Assembly: GCA_036365455.1 (NCBI GenBank) | Contig: JAWQUS010000022.1 | Span: forward strand, 3,658,001 to 3,722,000 | Length of the DNA stretch: 64,000 nucleotides | DNA from: Macrosoma leucophasiata | Taxonomy: Eukaryota > Arthropoda > Insecta > Lepidoptera > Hedylidae | Direction of reading: 5' to 3' | Part shown: positions 29,897 through 41,500 of the stretch, piece by piece | Layout: every line of letters starts with the position of its first letter | How positions within the stretch are numbered: position 1 is the stretch's first letter | The notes under the pieces: model-generated | The model's database searches: none | What the model was told of the DNA's origin: nothing | The model's input: the letters and a program-made list of their open reading frames with translations, nothing else | Made by a program: the position numbers and the translations under genes

Positions 29897-30544
29897 AGCG
29901 TGCATGTGAAATAAGCTCGATAATTTGAGCTAATTTTCACCTAGCCTGCCACAGAATAAATACTTGTACAAAGCCAGAAGCATCACAACGAATGAATGTA
30001 TTTTTTGGTATAACGCAATTACAATTTACATCGCACAGGCGGTCTCTTAGTAGATTCATATCAAAGATAGAGAGGTGACGGGGTTAGGGTTGTTATTCTG
30101 ATGAAAAATAAGGTATAATAAATTTATATTTTACTCGCGTACGTTTTAAAACAATATGTATTATTTATGAAGAGCGGCATACCTACTTAGAAACATTTTA
30201 GTGTGTGTAGGTATTACATCTACGAAATTAAATAAATACAATTTGGAAACTGGTGACAACCCTGTTATTTTTCCGTCTTAAAGTTTTTTAAGAAAGATTT
30301 TTTCTTCACTTTTCTACATGCATTGGATTATAATAATATGTTTAAGTAGTTTGAAAAGAGATTATTGTTCTCAATTTGAGAAAAAATGTCGCCGATCTTG
30401 AATTAGCTCAAGCTTTAAACATTATACTATTTGTTTACTTAGTTCATTTTGTGATTTTATGTAACCTAAGATATCTAGGGAATCAATTCGGATTTTCAAT
30501 ACAAGCTTTTGCATCCGTTTTATCTTCTCTCGGTCAGTTTAGAA
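29897..30544. other. Intergenic AT-rich DNA
   Basis: No recognised gene or repeat. Confidence 0.35.
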
Positions 30545-30715
30545 TCATCATTCCAGCTGAAAGACGACAGCTGGACAAAGCCTTCCCTAAAGACGCCCAC
30601 AACAGTGATGTGCGTCATTAGGGGAGAATATGCCATAATCGCCACGCTTGGCATGCGGATTGGCGATCGCAGTGGCGGTAGTTTTATCGCGGGACGCTGC
30701 TGCCCATACTGCGTT
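30545..30715 (+). repeat. Repeat family K
   Basis: ATCATTCCAGCTGAAAGACG ... ACAAAGCCTTCCCTAAAGAC ... GCGGGACGCTGCTGCCCATA. Copies also at 39925-40150, 50930-51035 and 59745-59860; a typical lepidopteran dispersed sequence. Confidence 0.6.
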
Positions 30716-30740
30716 GGTTTTTCAGTTTAGAATAATAACA

Positions 30741-31149
30741 TTAAGCCTGGGTTGCATCAAGATATCTGTTGGAAGTTACTGTAACACTTTACATCATAGA
30801 GCAACACCGGAGGGGAGTAGCCATATGCAGGCTTTCCCCTCTGTCAAAGTACAAGCCCAAATGGGCCTATACCTGTCGCCTAGGTGTTAAAATGTTAAAG
30901 TCAAGGTGTGAGTTTCGATAGACGATTTTTGTAGTGTGTCGCACGCATTTCCCCCCGCAAAAAATGACAGACTGTTTTGCATCGGTTATAAACGCTATGG
31001 CTAATCCTCTCCAGTCCGCCACGGCCGGTGGCCCGTATTGCTCTATGACTTTACATCCTTCAACTCAACAGATTTCTTTAAGTTAGAGAAGGATGTGAAA
31101 TGTTAGGATAACTTTTACAAATATCGTGGTGCAGTGCAACCCAGGCTAA
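30741..31149. mobile_element. MITE family I, split by MITE C
   Basis: TTAAGCCTGGGTTGCATCAA ... GTGCAACCCAGGCTAA. Interrupted by the family C copy at 30795-31047. Confidence 0.78.
30795..31047 (+). mobile_element. MITE family C with 9-bp target duplication
   Basis: CATAGAGCAACACCGGAGGG ... GGCCCGTATTGCTCTATG. ACTTTACAT is duplicated exactly at 30786-30794 and 31048-31056 (a tenth base, C, also matches). Nesting in family I makes the boundaries certain. A 9-bp duplication points to a Mutator-like or hAT-like source. Confidence 0.85.
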
Positions 31150-32164
31150 ATATTTTAATAAATAAAACCCATTCAGACAGGAGGGTCGTTACTTTGTCTT
31201 AATTTATGTGAATATACATACATAATTGTACAATATATTTTTTAAAAGAAAATCAGATCTGTATCTAATACCTACTGGTTTTATGAATATAAAACCACTG
31301 ACATAAATACATACAACAAATATTTTTGTAAATCCAAATAAAATATAAAAAAAAACAACATGAAATTATTACAAATTTCTTACATAAAAGTCGTAACATT
31401 TTTTACAATCTGTATTTTTCACAAAATCTCAAAAAATATATACAGGTTAAAATTAAAACATAATTTGATATTTCAAAACGGAGTCTTGAATGAAAATCAT
31501 CAAAATATATTAAGAAAACAAATACAATTTGTTCCTTTAAATATGTTTTAGGAATTTATATTCATATTAAATAAAATATATTTCAAAAAAACATAAATAA
31601 AATTTAATCAGTATACTGCAAATTGACTATATTGTGGCATTCTTGAATAGTCCAATACCAAAAATTTCTAAATTAGGTATATAACGCAAAAAATATATTT
31701 CGCAAGTTATCTTTATTGGAAAATCTCCCTAGAACATAATGACAATATAATTATCGTTAATATAACTCTTAAAAACTAAAAACATCACAATATCAAGTAC
31801 ATATTATATTACAGTTAAAAGCTGAAATACAGTTTTTTTAGTGAGGATGTAATAATATATATTGATTGCCATTTTGGGACAGTGGTGACTTTAATTCATG
31901 TTCTTTAATTTTTGTTTGCATAGAAATTCGTAATGATTGCACGTCTAAGTAGGTAGGTGGTCTGTGATCACATATAAAACTTATAAACTACTAACTACTA
32001 ACTCATAAACATTCTCTTTCAAATTAAAATAATACATTTTGACTTACCTACATATTTCTGAATCCTTTATTGTGAGATTTTTTTAAATAAACCATTATTG
32101 TATTTTTAATAGGCAAAGTTGATTGTTTTGAACTAATTTAATTATTTATCTTTGTGATTTTTTA
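31150..32164. other. Intergenic, very AT-rich
   Basis: No gene or recognised repeat. The 63-codon frame at 31360-31551 is Lys/Ile/Asn-rich without motifs. Confidence 0.4.
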
Positions 32165-32327
32165 TACTCTTTTTTATGTAATGTATGTTGTAAACAAGCA
32201 TGCAGTTCACATTGATGTTAAGTGATGACTGCAGCCTATAGACACCCACACAAAGACCAAGGTCGAAATGCAGATGCGTTACCACTCCTGAGGCCTAAGG
32301 TGTTATGCCTATGTGCCGGAAATTACA
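32165..32327 (-). repeat. Family A, truncated
   Basis: ATGTAATGTATGTTGTAAAC through GTGCCGGAAATTACAG, then abrupt junction to unrelated DNA. Confidence 0.75.
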
Positions 32328-32409
32328 GCGTGTATGTCTACATCTTTCAATCAAACCACAGCGCGCAGCAAGAAAATTTGTTTTCTATATTATTATCTTT
32401 TCTTTCTTT

Positions 32410-32850
32410 CGTCTTTCACATCGAGCTTAGGAAAGAGACAATTGGCTTTTCTTTTCGAATTCGACTTCGTAGAGCGTTGTCTCTGTTACACACTGCCTAC
32501 GTAGGTACTGATAGTGCGGTATTGGTCAAAATTTAATCAAAATGGTTGACAAACGTCACAAAAGTGTCTTGCGTAAGAGATATAAAATAAATAAAATGCG
32601 CTTACACTCACAGCCCTACATTAGGTATGTACCTGTGTCGTGAGTGCCGTTGTACACATACAACACATACACAAACACCCAGACCCGAAACAAATATATG
32701 TAGGCCATACAAATATTTGTCCCGGTGCGGGGATTGAACCCCTTCGAATCAAGCGGTTGCGTCACACCAACTGGGTCGTCATCAGTCATATCGCTCTACA
32801 GAGCCGAAATTAGGCGAAATCTCTATCTTAAAGTCGATGTGTAACATTTC
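32410..32850. mobile_element. Foldback MITE family F, split by SINE 1
   Basis: CACATCGAGCTTAGGAAAGA ... CAAAATGGTTGACAAACGTC ... then the SINE (32590-32797), then CGCTCTACAGAGCCGAAATT ... AAAGTCGATGTGTAAC. Confidence 0.75.
32590..32797 (-). repeat. tRNA-derived SINE family 1, inside MITE F
   Basis: Minus strand GACGACCCAGTTGGTGTGAC ... GGGTTCAATCCCCGCACCGG ... GTGAGTGTAAGCGCATTTTA. The A- and B-box-like regions of a tRNA head are visible. Near-complete. Confidence 0.82.
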
Positions 32851-32867
32851 TTGATAGGGACAGTACT

Positions 32868-33038
32868 AAGTACGGCCCTGTAATTTCCGGCACAGAGGCA
32901 TAACACCTTAGCCTCAGAAGTGGTAACGCATCTGCATTTTAACCTTGGTCTTTGTGTAAGTGTCTATAGGCTGCAGTCATCACTTAACATCAATGTGAAC
33001 TACATGCTTGTTTGCCGCTTTCATTACTTATAAAAAGT
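32868..33038 (+). repeat. Family A, 5'-truncated
   Basis: GTACGGCCCTGTAATTTCCG through GCTTGTTTGCCGCTTTCATT, head missing as in a 5'-truncated retroposon. Confidence 0.8.
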
Positions 33039-33212
33039 GCATAATTAATATATTTCGTCAAGAATCTTATGATCAAGCTCAAGTGTCAAACTGTGGAAGC
33101 ATCAAAAGATTACGCCTCCTTAGGGATGGAACGATACTAGTAAATACAAGTATATACTTGATACTTTTCTTCCGATACCAAGTACTATTAGCATCGATAC
33201 TTTGGATCTGGA

Positions 33213-33801
33213 TTTTTACTGGTGGTAGAGCTCCAATGATGGAGCTCGCGGGCGTAGGCACCACCACATTATAGGTCGCGCCAGGTAAAAAGAACGCTGG
33301 CGGTCAAGCTGCGCGTCATGTGTTTTTATATCATTTTATGTTATTCTATGTAATATAGTTTTCAATCTGCCTACCAATACACGAAACCGCAAGCGAAAGC
33401 TAGATAAAAAATAAACCAATAGGGCTAGTACTTTCGTGCGCGAGTGTACCGATGCGCGAACACATCCCTTCTACTTTCTTCCAGCGTTCTTTTTACGTGG
33501 CGCGACCTATACCTAATTTACTTTCCGCTAAATGATAGTGTTCAGCACTATCGTGTTCCGGTCAGGTGGTAATGTACGGCCCTGTAATTTCCGGCACAGA
33601 GGCATAACACCTTAGGCCTCGGGAGTGGTGACGCATCTGCATTTTGACCTCGGTGTTTGTGTAAGTGTATATACACTTTGGAAATTACAGTGTGTTTGTG
33701 TAAGTGTATATACACTTACACAAACACCGAGGTCTAGGCTGCAGTCATCACTTAACATCAATGTGAACTCCATGCTTGTTTGCCACTTCCATTACATATA
33801 A
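33213..33801 (+). repeat. Family A retroposon split by MITE D
   Basis: Head 33213-33271, then MITE D, then 33510-33801. The body also holds a local inverted duplication around 33640-33735 with a perfect 36-bp palindrome at 33692-33727. Confidence 0.85.
33272..33509 (+). mobile_element. MITE family D, 238 bp, second copy
   Basis: Same length and nearly the same sequence as 4618-4855. TA duplication at 33270-33271 and 33510-33511, inside CATTACCTAAT of family A. Confidence 0.9.
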
Positions 33802-34083
33802 AAAAAAACCGTATCGAGTAGGTATCGAATAAAGGGTCCAAAGTACTCATATGTATAGAGATATGAGTACTTTACTTCGTTTAAAAAATTGCATATCTTA
33901 AATTAATACTTTGATCATCCTAGACGCTTTTTTGATCATTCATATGATTTAACAAATACCATTATATTCAGATAATAGAGTAAGTATCGATACTATTCAA
34001 CCGATACTGAGTAAGTATCGATACTTGACGACCGATACGGTATCGAGTAAAAGTATCGATATCTCGATGGTATCGTTTCATCC

Positions 34084-35530
34084 CTACGCCTCCCTAACCT
34101 TCAAAGGTCGGATTTGCTTTAACTTTGTCGACTGCCCATCAAACTTAATATCAACATCGCAATCACTTAACGGGTGCGATATGACAGAGATAGAATCCTC
34201 TTTCCTATCCTTCTCGCTCGGCGTAAGCGGTGTCACGAAACCACTATCGATTTCTTTGGGTTTCAGATTCAAACTCATACTCTTTTTACTTTGAAATATG
34301 CTTAAATCATCGATATAAGATTTAGAGCTTAGTTTCTCATCCAATTTCTTCAAATTTTCATCGAAATCATGCTTCAATTGTTGCTCAAACAGTCGTTCTT
34401 GACGGATCTGTTCGTGAGTGTTCGCAAAGAAACCCGACGTCTTTTTCCCTACTTCTTTGAACTCCTCCTTTCTCTCTTCAAGTGCTTTTAGCGGGAAGTT
34501 CTTGGGTATGAGTCCCGAGTGGACAGATTGAGATTTCTTCATCATGAACTGCTTTCGGTCTTCAGCTCTGTTTAGAGCATTTAACACTTCTTCTTTCGTG
34601 GTCTTGGAGAATAGATTTGGTGTGCTCGTGCCAGTTTTCTTCGGTTCTTCATCTTCGTTGGATGAGAATTTGGTGAACGATGTTATTTTTGAGCCGAACG
34701 ATAGCTTTTTTGTGTATGTCTGCATTATCTTCTTGATTTCAACTGGCACGTCCTTGTGGTGGGTGTGTATGTACCGACTTAGCAAAGTTAGGTGCTGTTC
34801 CATTATCTTGTTTTGTGTTTCGAGACGCGTGTGGGATTTTTGATAATTGTTGATTGCATCCATTGCTGACTGCAATCAAATAAATTATGTATTTATAAAA
34901 TAATATATGACTAGAATGGTTTAAATAAGGATACTGGTCTCTGGATTGTGTACCTATAAAGACATGCTATTGGGGTTGCAAAATATTAAACGTAATTTCA
35001 CGCCTGTAATCCCCGAAGGGGTAGGCAGAGGTAAATGCATGCATTCAAGCAAGCATTCATGATTCGCCAGTTACGTATTGGCCTATGTACCCTGTAGACA
35101 TTTCCGGGCACATTACCAAACTCCGAGGTACTGGGAAACTCAAAAAAAAAATGGGAAAATCCCAATAGAACCAAAGATAAAGGATTTTACACCGTTATCT
35201 CTGATAGTCTCCGACCCGGGAATCGAAACCAGGGTACCAGCATAGTAGAAAAGGCATGCTACCACTAGATAGCATTTATTGATTCATATACTTTTTGAAA
35301 TAACAAAAATAAAAGGGTTAGTGTGTGTAAAAATGAATTAATGTAAATCGTGGTGTCTAAAGATGAATTTAATTCAAACTTACATCCAACTCGTCGGCCA
35401 TTCGTTGTTTATCGGCCGCCAATTGTCTATTATCCTCAGTGAGTGTTGCTAAACGCGGCATCTCTTCGCGCAGCACCGCATACTCTACCGCGTAGTCGCT
35501 AAGCTGACGGGTTATGTCTAGTTGGTGTAC
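34084..35530 (-). CDS. TBC1D1/4 exons s-t: coiled coil and C-terminal tail
   Basis: 35384-35530 encodes [20 protein letters not shown] and a heptad-rich stretch, matching vertebrate DIAKQLQAYEVEYHVLQEE. 34084-34869 continues the coiled coil ([20 protein letters not shown]) and then a Lys/Ser-rich tail of about 200 residues that is longer than in vertebrates and ends KVREA followed by TAG. The intron between them holds a SINE 4 copy. Confidence 0.9.
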
Positions 35531-38500
35531 CTGGAAGTTAGAAATAGATGATTCTGACCCTTATTTAGAAAACCTATAAGGAACAAAGATTTAGAAAAAA
35601 ATATTTGGGGCCCTGCATAAAATAAGTCACACAAAAATAAGCCTTTTTGACCCCCTCCCCCCCCCCCTATTGTCACGCTGTGTCACACTATCTGTGACCC
35701 CCCTAAAAATATAGCGTCACAAAAATCACAAACCCATTTATATGACATTTTTTAAATCGGGAAACCTAACGAAATATTAATTTAAAATATTTTATGAACT
35801 GCGAACATCTCGTTGCTACACCGCGGACCCTCAGCTTAATATTTTCCATACAAACTATCTTCTAAACAGACATCAATCAGGACGTGTTTTTACACGCACA
35901 CACACAGTTGCCCACTCGCAACCTCAGTGCACGAGGCTGCGGCATGTGGGTCATGTGGCGGTAATCGAGGGGGGGTGCGGGCTGCGAGAGGGGAAATCGG
36001 GCGGGACGTTGAGGTGGCCATTCTATACGTAGTATTATTACATATTCTTTGGATATTTCGTAGGTCGCCCCTGAAACATTTTCGACACCTCCCCCCTTTA
36101 TATGCGAACGTATTTTATGCAAACCCCTTTTCGGTTGAATATGATGTGATGATCTCACCTTCTTCATAATCCTCTCGTGGCTCCCTCTATGGAGGTCCGG
36201 CAGTTTGTGTTTGAGGTATTCAGCCGCCTCTTCACAGCTCTCACATAGCATAAGACCGTCTTTATGCTCCGATAGTAGAGCCAGGGATACTGAGAACACT
36301 ACATCGAGGGACTCCAGGAATATGAGATCTGTAATAAAAATAAAATTATGTCAAAGGATTGACGGACAAGCAGACGGGCCACCTGATGGAAAGTGGTCAC
36401 CGTCGCCTATGAACATTTGCAACACCAGGGGAGTCGCCAACGCGCTGCCAGCCCTGAAGGACTCTTTTGACGCCATTTTTGAAGAACCCCATATTGTAGG
36501 ACCGAGGGAACACCTCAGAGGGAAGTTCGTTCCGCAATTTGCCCGATCTGGGCAGGAATGAACGCGCGAATCGGACCGTTGAGCATTCCCAAGTATCCAA
36601 TCTGTGCGGGTGGAACTTCTCTCTTCCGCGGGTGGTGCGATGTAGGAATGTAGACGATGGAACCAGATCAAACAGTTCATCAGAAAAATATATGAAAGCC
36701 TTTTTAAAAAGCGTGGCGAATGCAAAGCGAACCGAACTCGGCGAAAGGGAAGCGTCACGCAACTCAAGGTTATCCTGCCAGAGAAAATGTTAAACTGATT
36801 CTGACGATAATATATAATTATTTTTAAAAAGAAATCTGCTTCGAAAAAAGAAATGTAAATACCCGGACTACAGCCTATGGACATCTACGCGAAAACCAGA
36901 GATCAACATGCAGATGCGTTGCCACCTCTGAAACTAAAACAGCCTATGGACATCTAAGCGCAAACCAGAAATCAAAATGCAGATGCGTTGCCATCCCTGA
37001 AACTAAAGGTGTTAAGTCTCTGTGATAGTTATCACGGGACCATACATTACCATCAAACCGGAACGCTATAGCACACCGCGGACACTCCGCCAAAATTCCA
37101 TACAAACGCATAATTTGGTCTCTTTTACACAGACATCAATCAGTGACGTGTATTTACACGTGCACCTGTGAGCGAGGCGCGTAGAGAATACCAAACCTCG
37201 CCCATAAGAGGGCAGGAGGTCGGGTGAGGCGGTGAAATCGGGCGGGACGTGGAAGTGTCCATTCTATATCTATACGTAGTATTATTAAATATTCTCTGAC
37301 CATAGTACCGAACACTACCATTTAGCGGCAGATAGAGTTCGATAATGCGGTGGTGCCTACGCCCTCGAGCTCCTACACACGAAACTCTAGCACCGGTAAA
37401 AAGTAATTATTATTTACTAGCTGTTGCCCGCGGCTTCGCCCGCGTGGATGTCGTTTTATAAATAACTAAGTAGCCTTTGTTCTTTCTCTAAGTAAGTTCT
37501 ATGTATGTGCCAAATTTCATTTAAATCGATTCAGTCGTTTGGACGTGAAAAGGTAATAGACAGACAGAGTTACATTCGCATTTATAATATTAGTAAGGAT
37601 GGTGGCTTTCCTCACCGAAAACCCTGACGACGAAGCCCAGCGGGAACTGGCTGGTGAAGAGCGTCAGCATCCAGGGCGCGGCGTACAGCGCGGGCGAGAT
37701 GTCCAGCGCCTCCAGCCGCGCCTGCAGCTCCGGCTCGTGGTCGCGGAGCAGGCGCGACAGCTGGTACAGCTGGGGGTGCCGGGAATAAGAGAAAGGTGAA
37801 GGTGGACGAGGCACGAGAGGCGTGTCAGGACCGGGATATCTGGCGCTCTACACTCTCTGCCTACCCCGTGAAGATACACACACACACATATACAACATGT
37901 AACTGGAATAATGCACACACTCTAACACCCCGATTAGAAAATCGAGTTATAATCATAATACATGAACTGAAATTACATGTTTAAGTATTTAATATTTTTT
38001 ATTCGAGAAACAAGTTGTCCTCAATTTGTACGAGCAGTATGCACACCCTAAGCGTGCATACTTACCCTACCTCTACTTACGACCGCACATAAAACACAAA
38101 ACAACTCACACACGTACACTGTCGCAATGTGATGTAGCGTAACCTGCGTAACCTTTAACACTCGCTAGTAATAAGATTCATTTTCACTATTGTATTTCTT
38201 AAATTATTATTAATAATCAAATTCATGTCTCAACGAGTTCTAATAAACTTGTTGAGACTAGCATTTTATTTTAGTCTCGTTTTCGTTTGTATTGACTGTT
38301 CACCAAATGGGTGACCATAATTTCCGTAATTGTAATTAATTTTGGGACAAAATGTTACCTATATCAAAAATACCTAAAATCGATTCAGTCATCGATTCTG
38401 AACAAACTAGTTTCGGGTTGTACATTTAATCCTGTTACACGTTGTATACACAGGGTTAATTAAAATTAGCGCATCACCTCTTGCAGGCAGCCTCTCTACA

Positions 38501-41500
38501 TCAATCCAAACAAAATTTGTTCCACGACGAATCAAACCCTGGCTGAAGGCATCTGCTTCTTCAACCAGGGTTCGATTTCAGAGTCGGAGGCTATCAGAGA
38601 TTACGGTGTGAAATCATTTATCTCCTGTATATCCGGTTCCATCGGAATTTGCCCATTTACTGGAAATGTCCCAATTACTCCCAATACCTCGGCAAAAAGT
38701 TTGGTAATGTGCCCGCAGATGTCAACAGGCTCGCCACCTGTTACATAAGCCAAAACGGTAGCCCAAAAAGGACAAGGTTTTAAGCAGCCCAGGATCTCCA
38801 TCTAGTCTATTACAACGTGGATATTAGCTTGAAGATACATAACTTCATACCTGAACTTGCAATGCGCTCATGTCTGGTAAATATTGCTTCCGTAGGCCTC
38901 TCCTGAACATAAGATGCCGCAGTAGTATGAAGGCATCTGCTTCTTCCATCTGCGTAAAACAAGAAATTAAATAATTAAATAGACAGTAATCAATAATTAA
39001 TATTTCTTAAAAATCATCACCAAATAAGTTAATAATAGTATCAAAAGACCTGGATCCGGCTCGAAGGACCAATAGAATGGAGGTTATAATGACCACTTTC
39101 TAGTTGATACAGTAACAGTGCAGGAGCCCGAGGGCGTAGGCACCGCATTACCTAATGTCTGCCGCTTAATGGTAGTGTTCAGCACTACCGTGTTCCGATT
39201 AGATAGTTGTATGGCTCTGTAATAATCCTCAGGGGTGGCAACGCATCTGCATTTTGACCTCTGGTTTTTGTGAAGACATCTATAGGCTGCAGTCATCACT
39301 TAACATCAATGTGAGCTGCATGCTTGCTCGCCACCTTCCTTACATAAAAAACACTATAACACACATTGCAAGATCTTTGCGCGTTATTTCAATTAAGGTT
39401 CTCCAGGATACACGTTGAATATGACCCTTTATTATTATGTTCCTAAATAATATTAAAATAAAATAATAATATTTGTTTCGGGACTAATAGTTTGTGTGTG
39501 TCCAACGGGATCTACAATACAGGTTTATGTTTTTGATTGTTTTTTTTTTTTTAATTTTTGATTTCAATTTGATTACTGAGCAATTTTTGCTCATCATACC
39601 AAAAAAAAAAATTTATCATCAAATAATTTTATTACACTTTAAAAAATACTTACATGCAATAACAAGACCCCAGCGACGAAGCTGAGGCCCTGACAGTAGC
39701 CGACATCGGGGTCTAACAGGGAGTAGGCCTTCAGGATGTTATACAAAGCCAGTTGGCCAGGGCCTAGAGCTGATGCGAAGTAAGAGTGCTTCGGGAAGGT
39801 ACGACCTGCAAGACATTATAATATATATTTATTTTTTCTTTAACAAATGTAGTTACATATTTCCATTAAGTGGCGTACCGAAAGGTTTAAAGAAAAAACT
39901 AACACTACCCACCAATGGGGAGATCATCATCATCACTCCAGCCGAATAACGTCCACAGCTGGACAAAGTCTTCCCCAAAGACGCCCACAACGACGTTGTG
40001 CGTCATTACGGGAGAATATTCCATAATCACCACGCTTGGTATGCGGAGTGCCGATCGCAGTGGCGGTAGCTCTATTGCAGGACGCTGCCCATCTTGCGTT
40101 ATTGCACTAACTACAGCTCAATTGGAATGGTTTGACTGCCATTGATCGGTGTACTGACTGGACTAGAGGAAGAATTCTCTTCCAGTAAAAAAACTGTCTG
40201 AGGTGTCACATGTGGGACACCCGATTGGAACGAAGTTCAACTTCAACTTCTAATGAATCTTTCAGCTTGTCACTGTCGAGAGAGAGAGAGAGTAAGAGAG
40301 AGAGAGAGAGAGAGAGAGAATAAGTCGAATCCTATACTCGGCCTGCCCCCTCTCTGAGCGCTACGCACTATAGCAAAAGTGTCGTGAGGATTTTTCGTGA
40401 CGCTCGCTTAGCCGCCTTAGCTAGCGAAACGCGCGATAAGAAACTTCGTTCAAAAAAAAATCTTCCGTGGGAGGTAGGCAGAGGTAAATGCATGCGTTCA
40501 AGCATACATGCAAACGCTCACGATTCGCCGGTTACGTTTTGGCCCTTGTCGGTGGTGAGGCCCAGCATGTGGCAAGCCTGTTGACATCTCCGGGCACATT
40601 ACCAAACTCTGTAGGTACTAGGAAACTTCCAGAAAATAGCAAAAACCCAAAAGAACTAGAGATAAAGGTTTTTTACACCGTTGTCTCTGACATAACAACT
40701 AATGTCTCGTGGTGGCAACGCATATCTGCATTTTGACATCTGGTCTTTGTGTAGATGTCTATAGGATGCAGTCATCACTTACCATCAATGTGAACTGCAT
40801 GCTTGTTTATCGCCTTCATTACATAAAAAGATATTCCGTTAAAAATTAATAAATAATAATGGCAACCCATTATACGACCCACTGCTGGGCACGAGTCTCT
40901 CCCCTTTTTAGGGGGAGGCCTAGAGCTTACTCCACCACGCTGCTCCAATGCGGGTTGGTGGATATACGGGTTAGTGGCCAACTCACTGTCGGATGTTTTT
41001 TCAAACTGCCCATAAGGCCTCCGACAAAGTTTTAACGACTGCCATCTATCAACAGCAACCGGGACCGACGGCTCAACATGCCCTAAGAAGCACAGAAACG
41101 CGCATTTTAATATGCCACTAGCGGTCACCCATCACAAACCCGACCGCGCCCGTATCGCTTAACCGAGTAGATCGCTTTCGATCTACACCAGCCGCAGGGC
41201 CATGCGCGCTTCGGTGGGTGGGTTCGCTTTGTTGGGTTAAATCGCAGTTAAAATAAATGCATACTCACCCAAATCAATAAGTATGGCGTGTTGATGCTTC
41301 GTCAAACCAGCCAGTAGCGTGTGATAGGGTGTATTGTAGTGAGGGAAGTCGGTGACGTTTGGCGGTGGAGAACGTAGGCAAGCTTGTTCAGCCAAGAAGT
41401 ACCACACACCACCGCGACACATGCGAGGGACACCTGGATATTATAAATACGATTCTTATGCCCGCTATCAACATCAATTCTTAACTTTAAGAATACCGTC

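Larger units (their letters stand above)
33121..34086. mobile_element. hAT-like MITE at the TBC1D1/4 stop codon
   Basis: Ends TAGGGATGGAACGATAC (33121) and the complement of TAGGGATGAAACGATACC (ending 34086). Flanks CGCCTCCT (33113-33120) and CGCCTCCC (34087-34094) are an 8-bp duplication with one mismatch. The body is rich in GTATCGATAC motifs. It contains a family A copy (33213-33801), which contains MITE D. Its right end overlaps the last codon of the TBC1D1/4 gene: the TAG stop is the first three bases of the element. Confidence 0.85.

Noticed and set aside
31360..31551. 63-codon plus-strand frame
   Set aside because: Lys/Ile-rich translation of AT-rich DNA, no motif.
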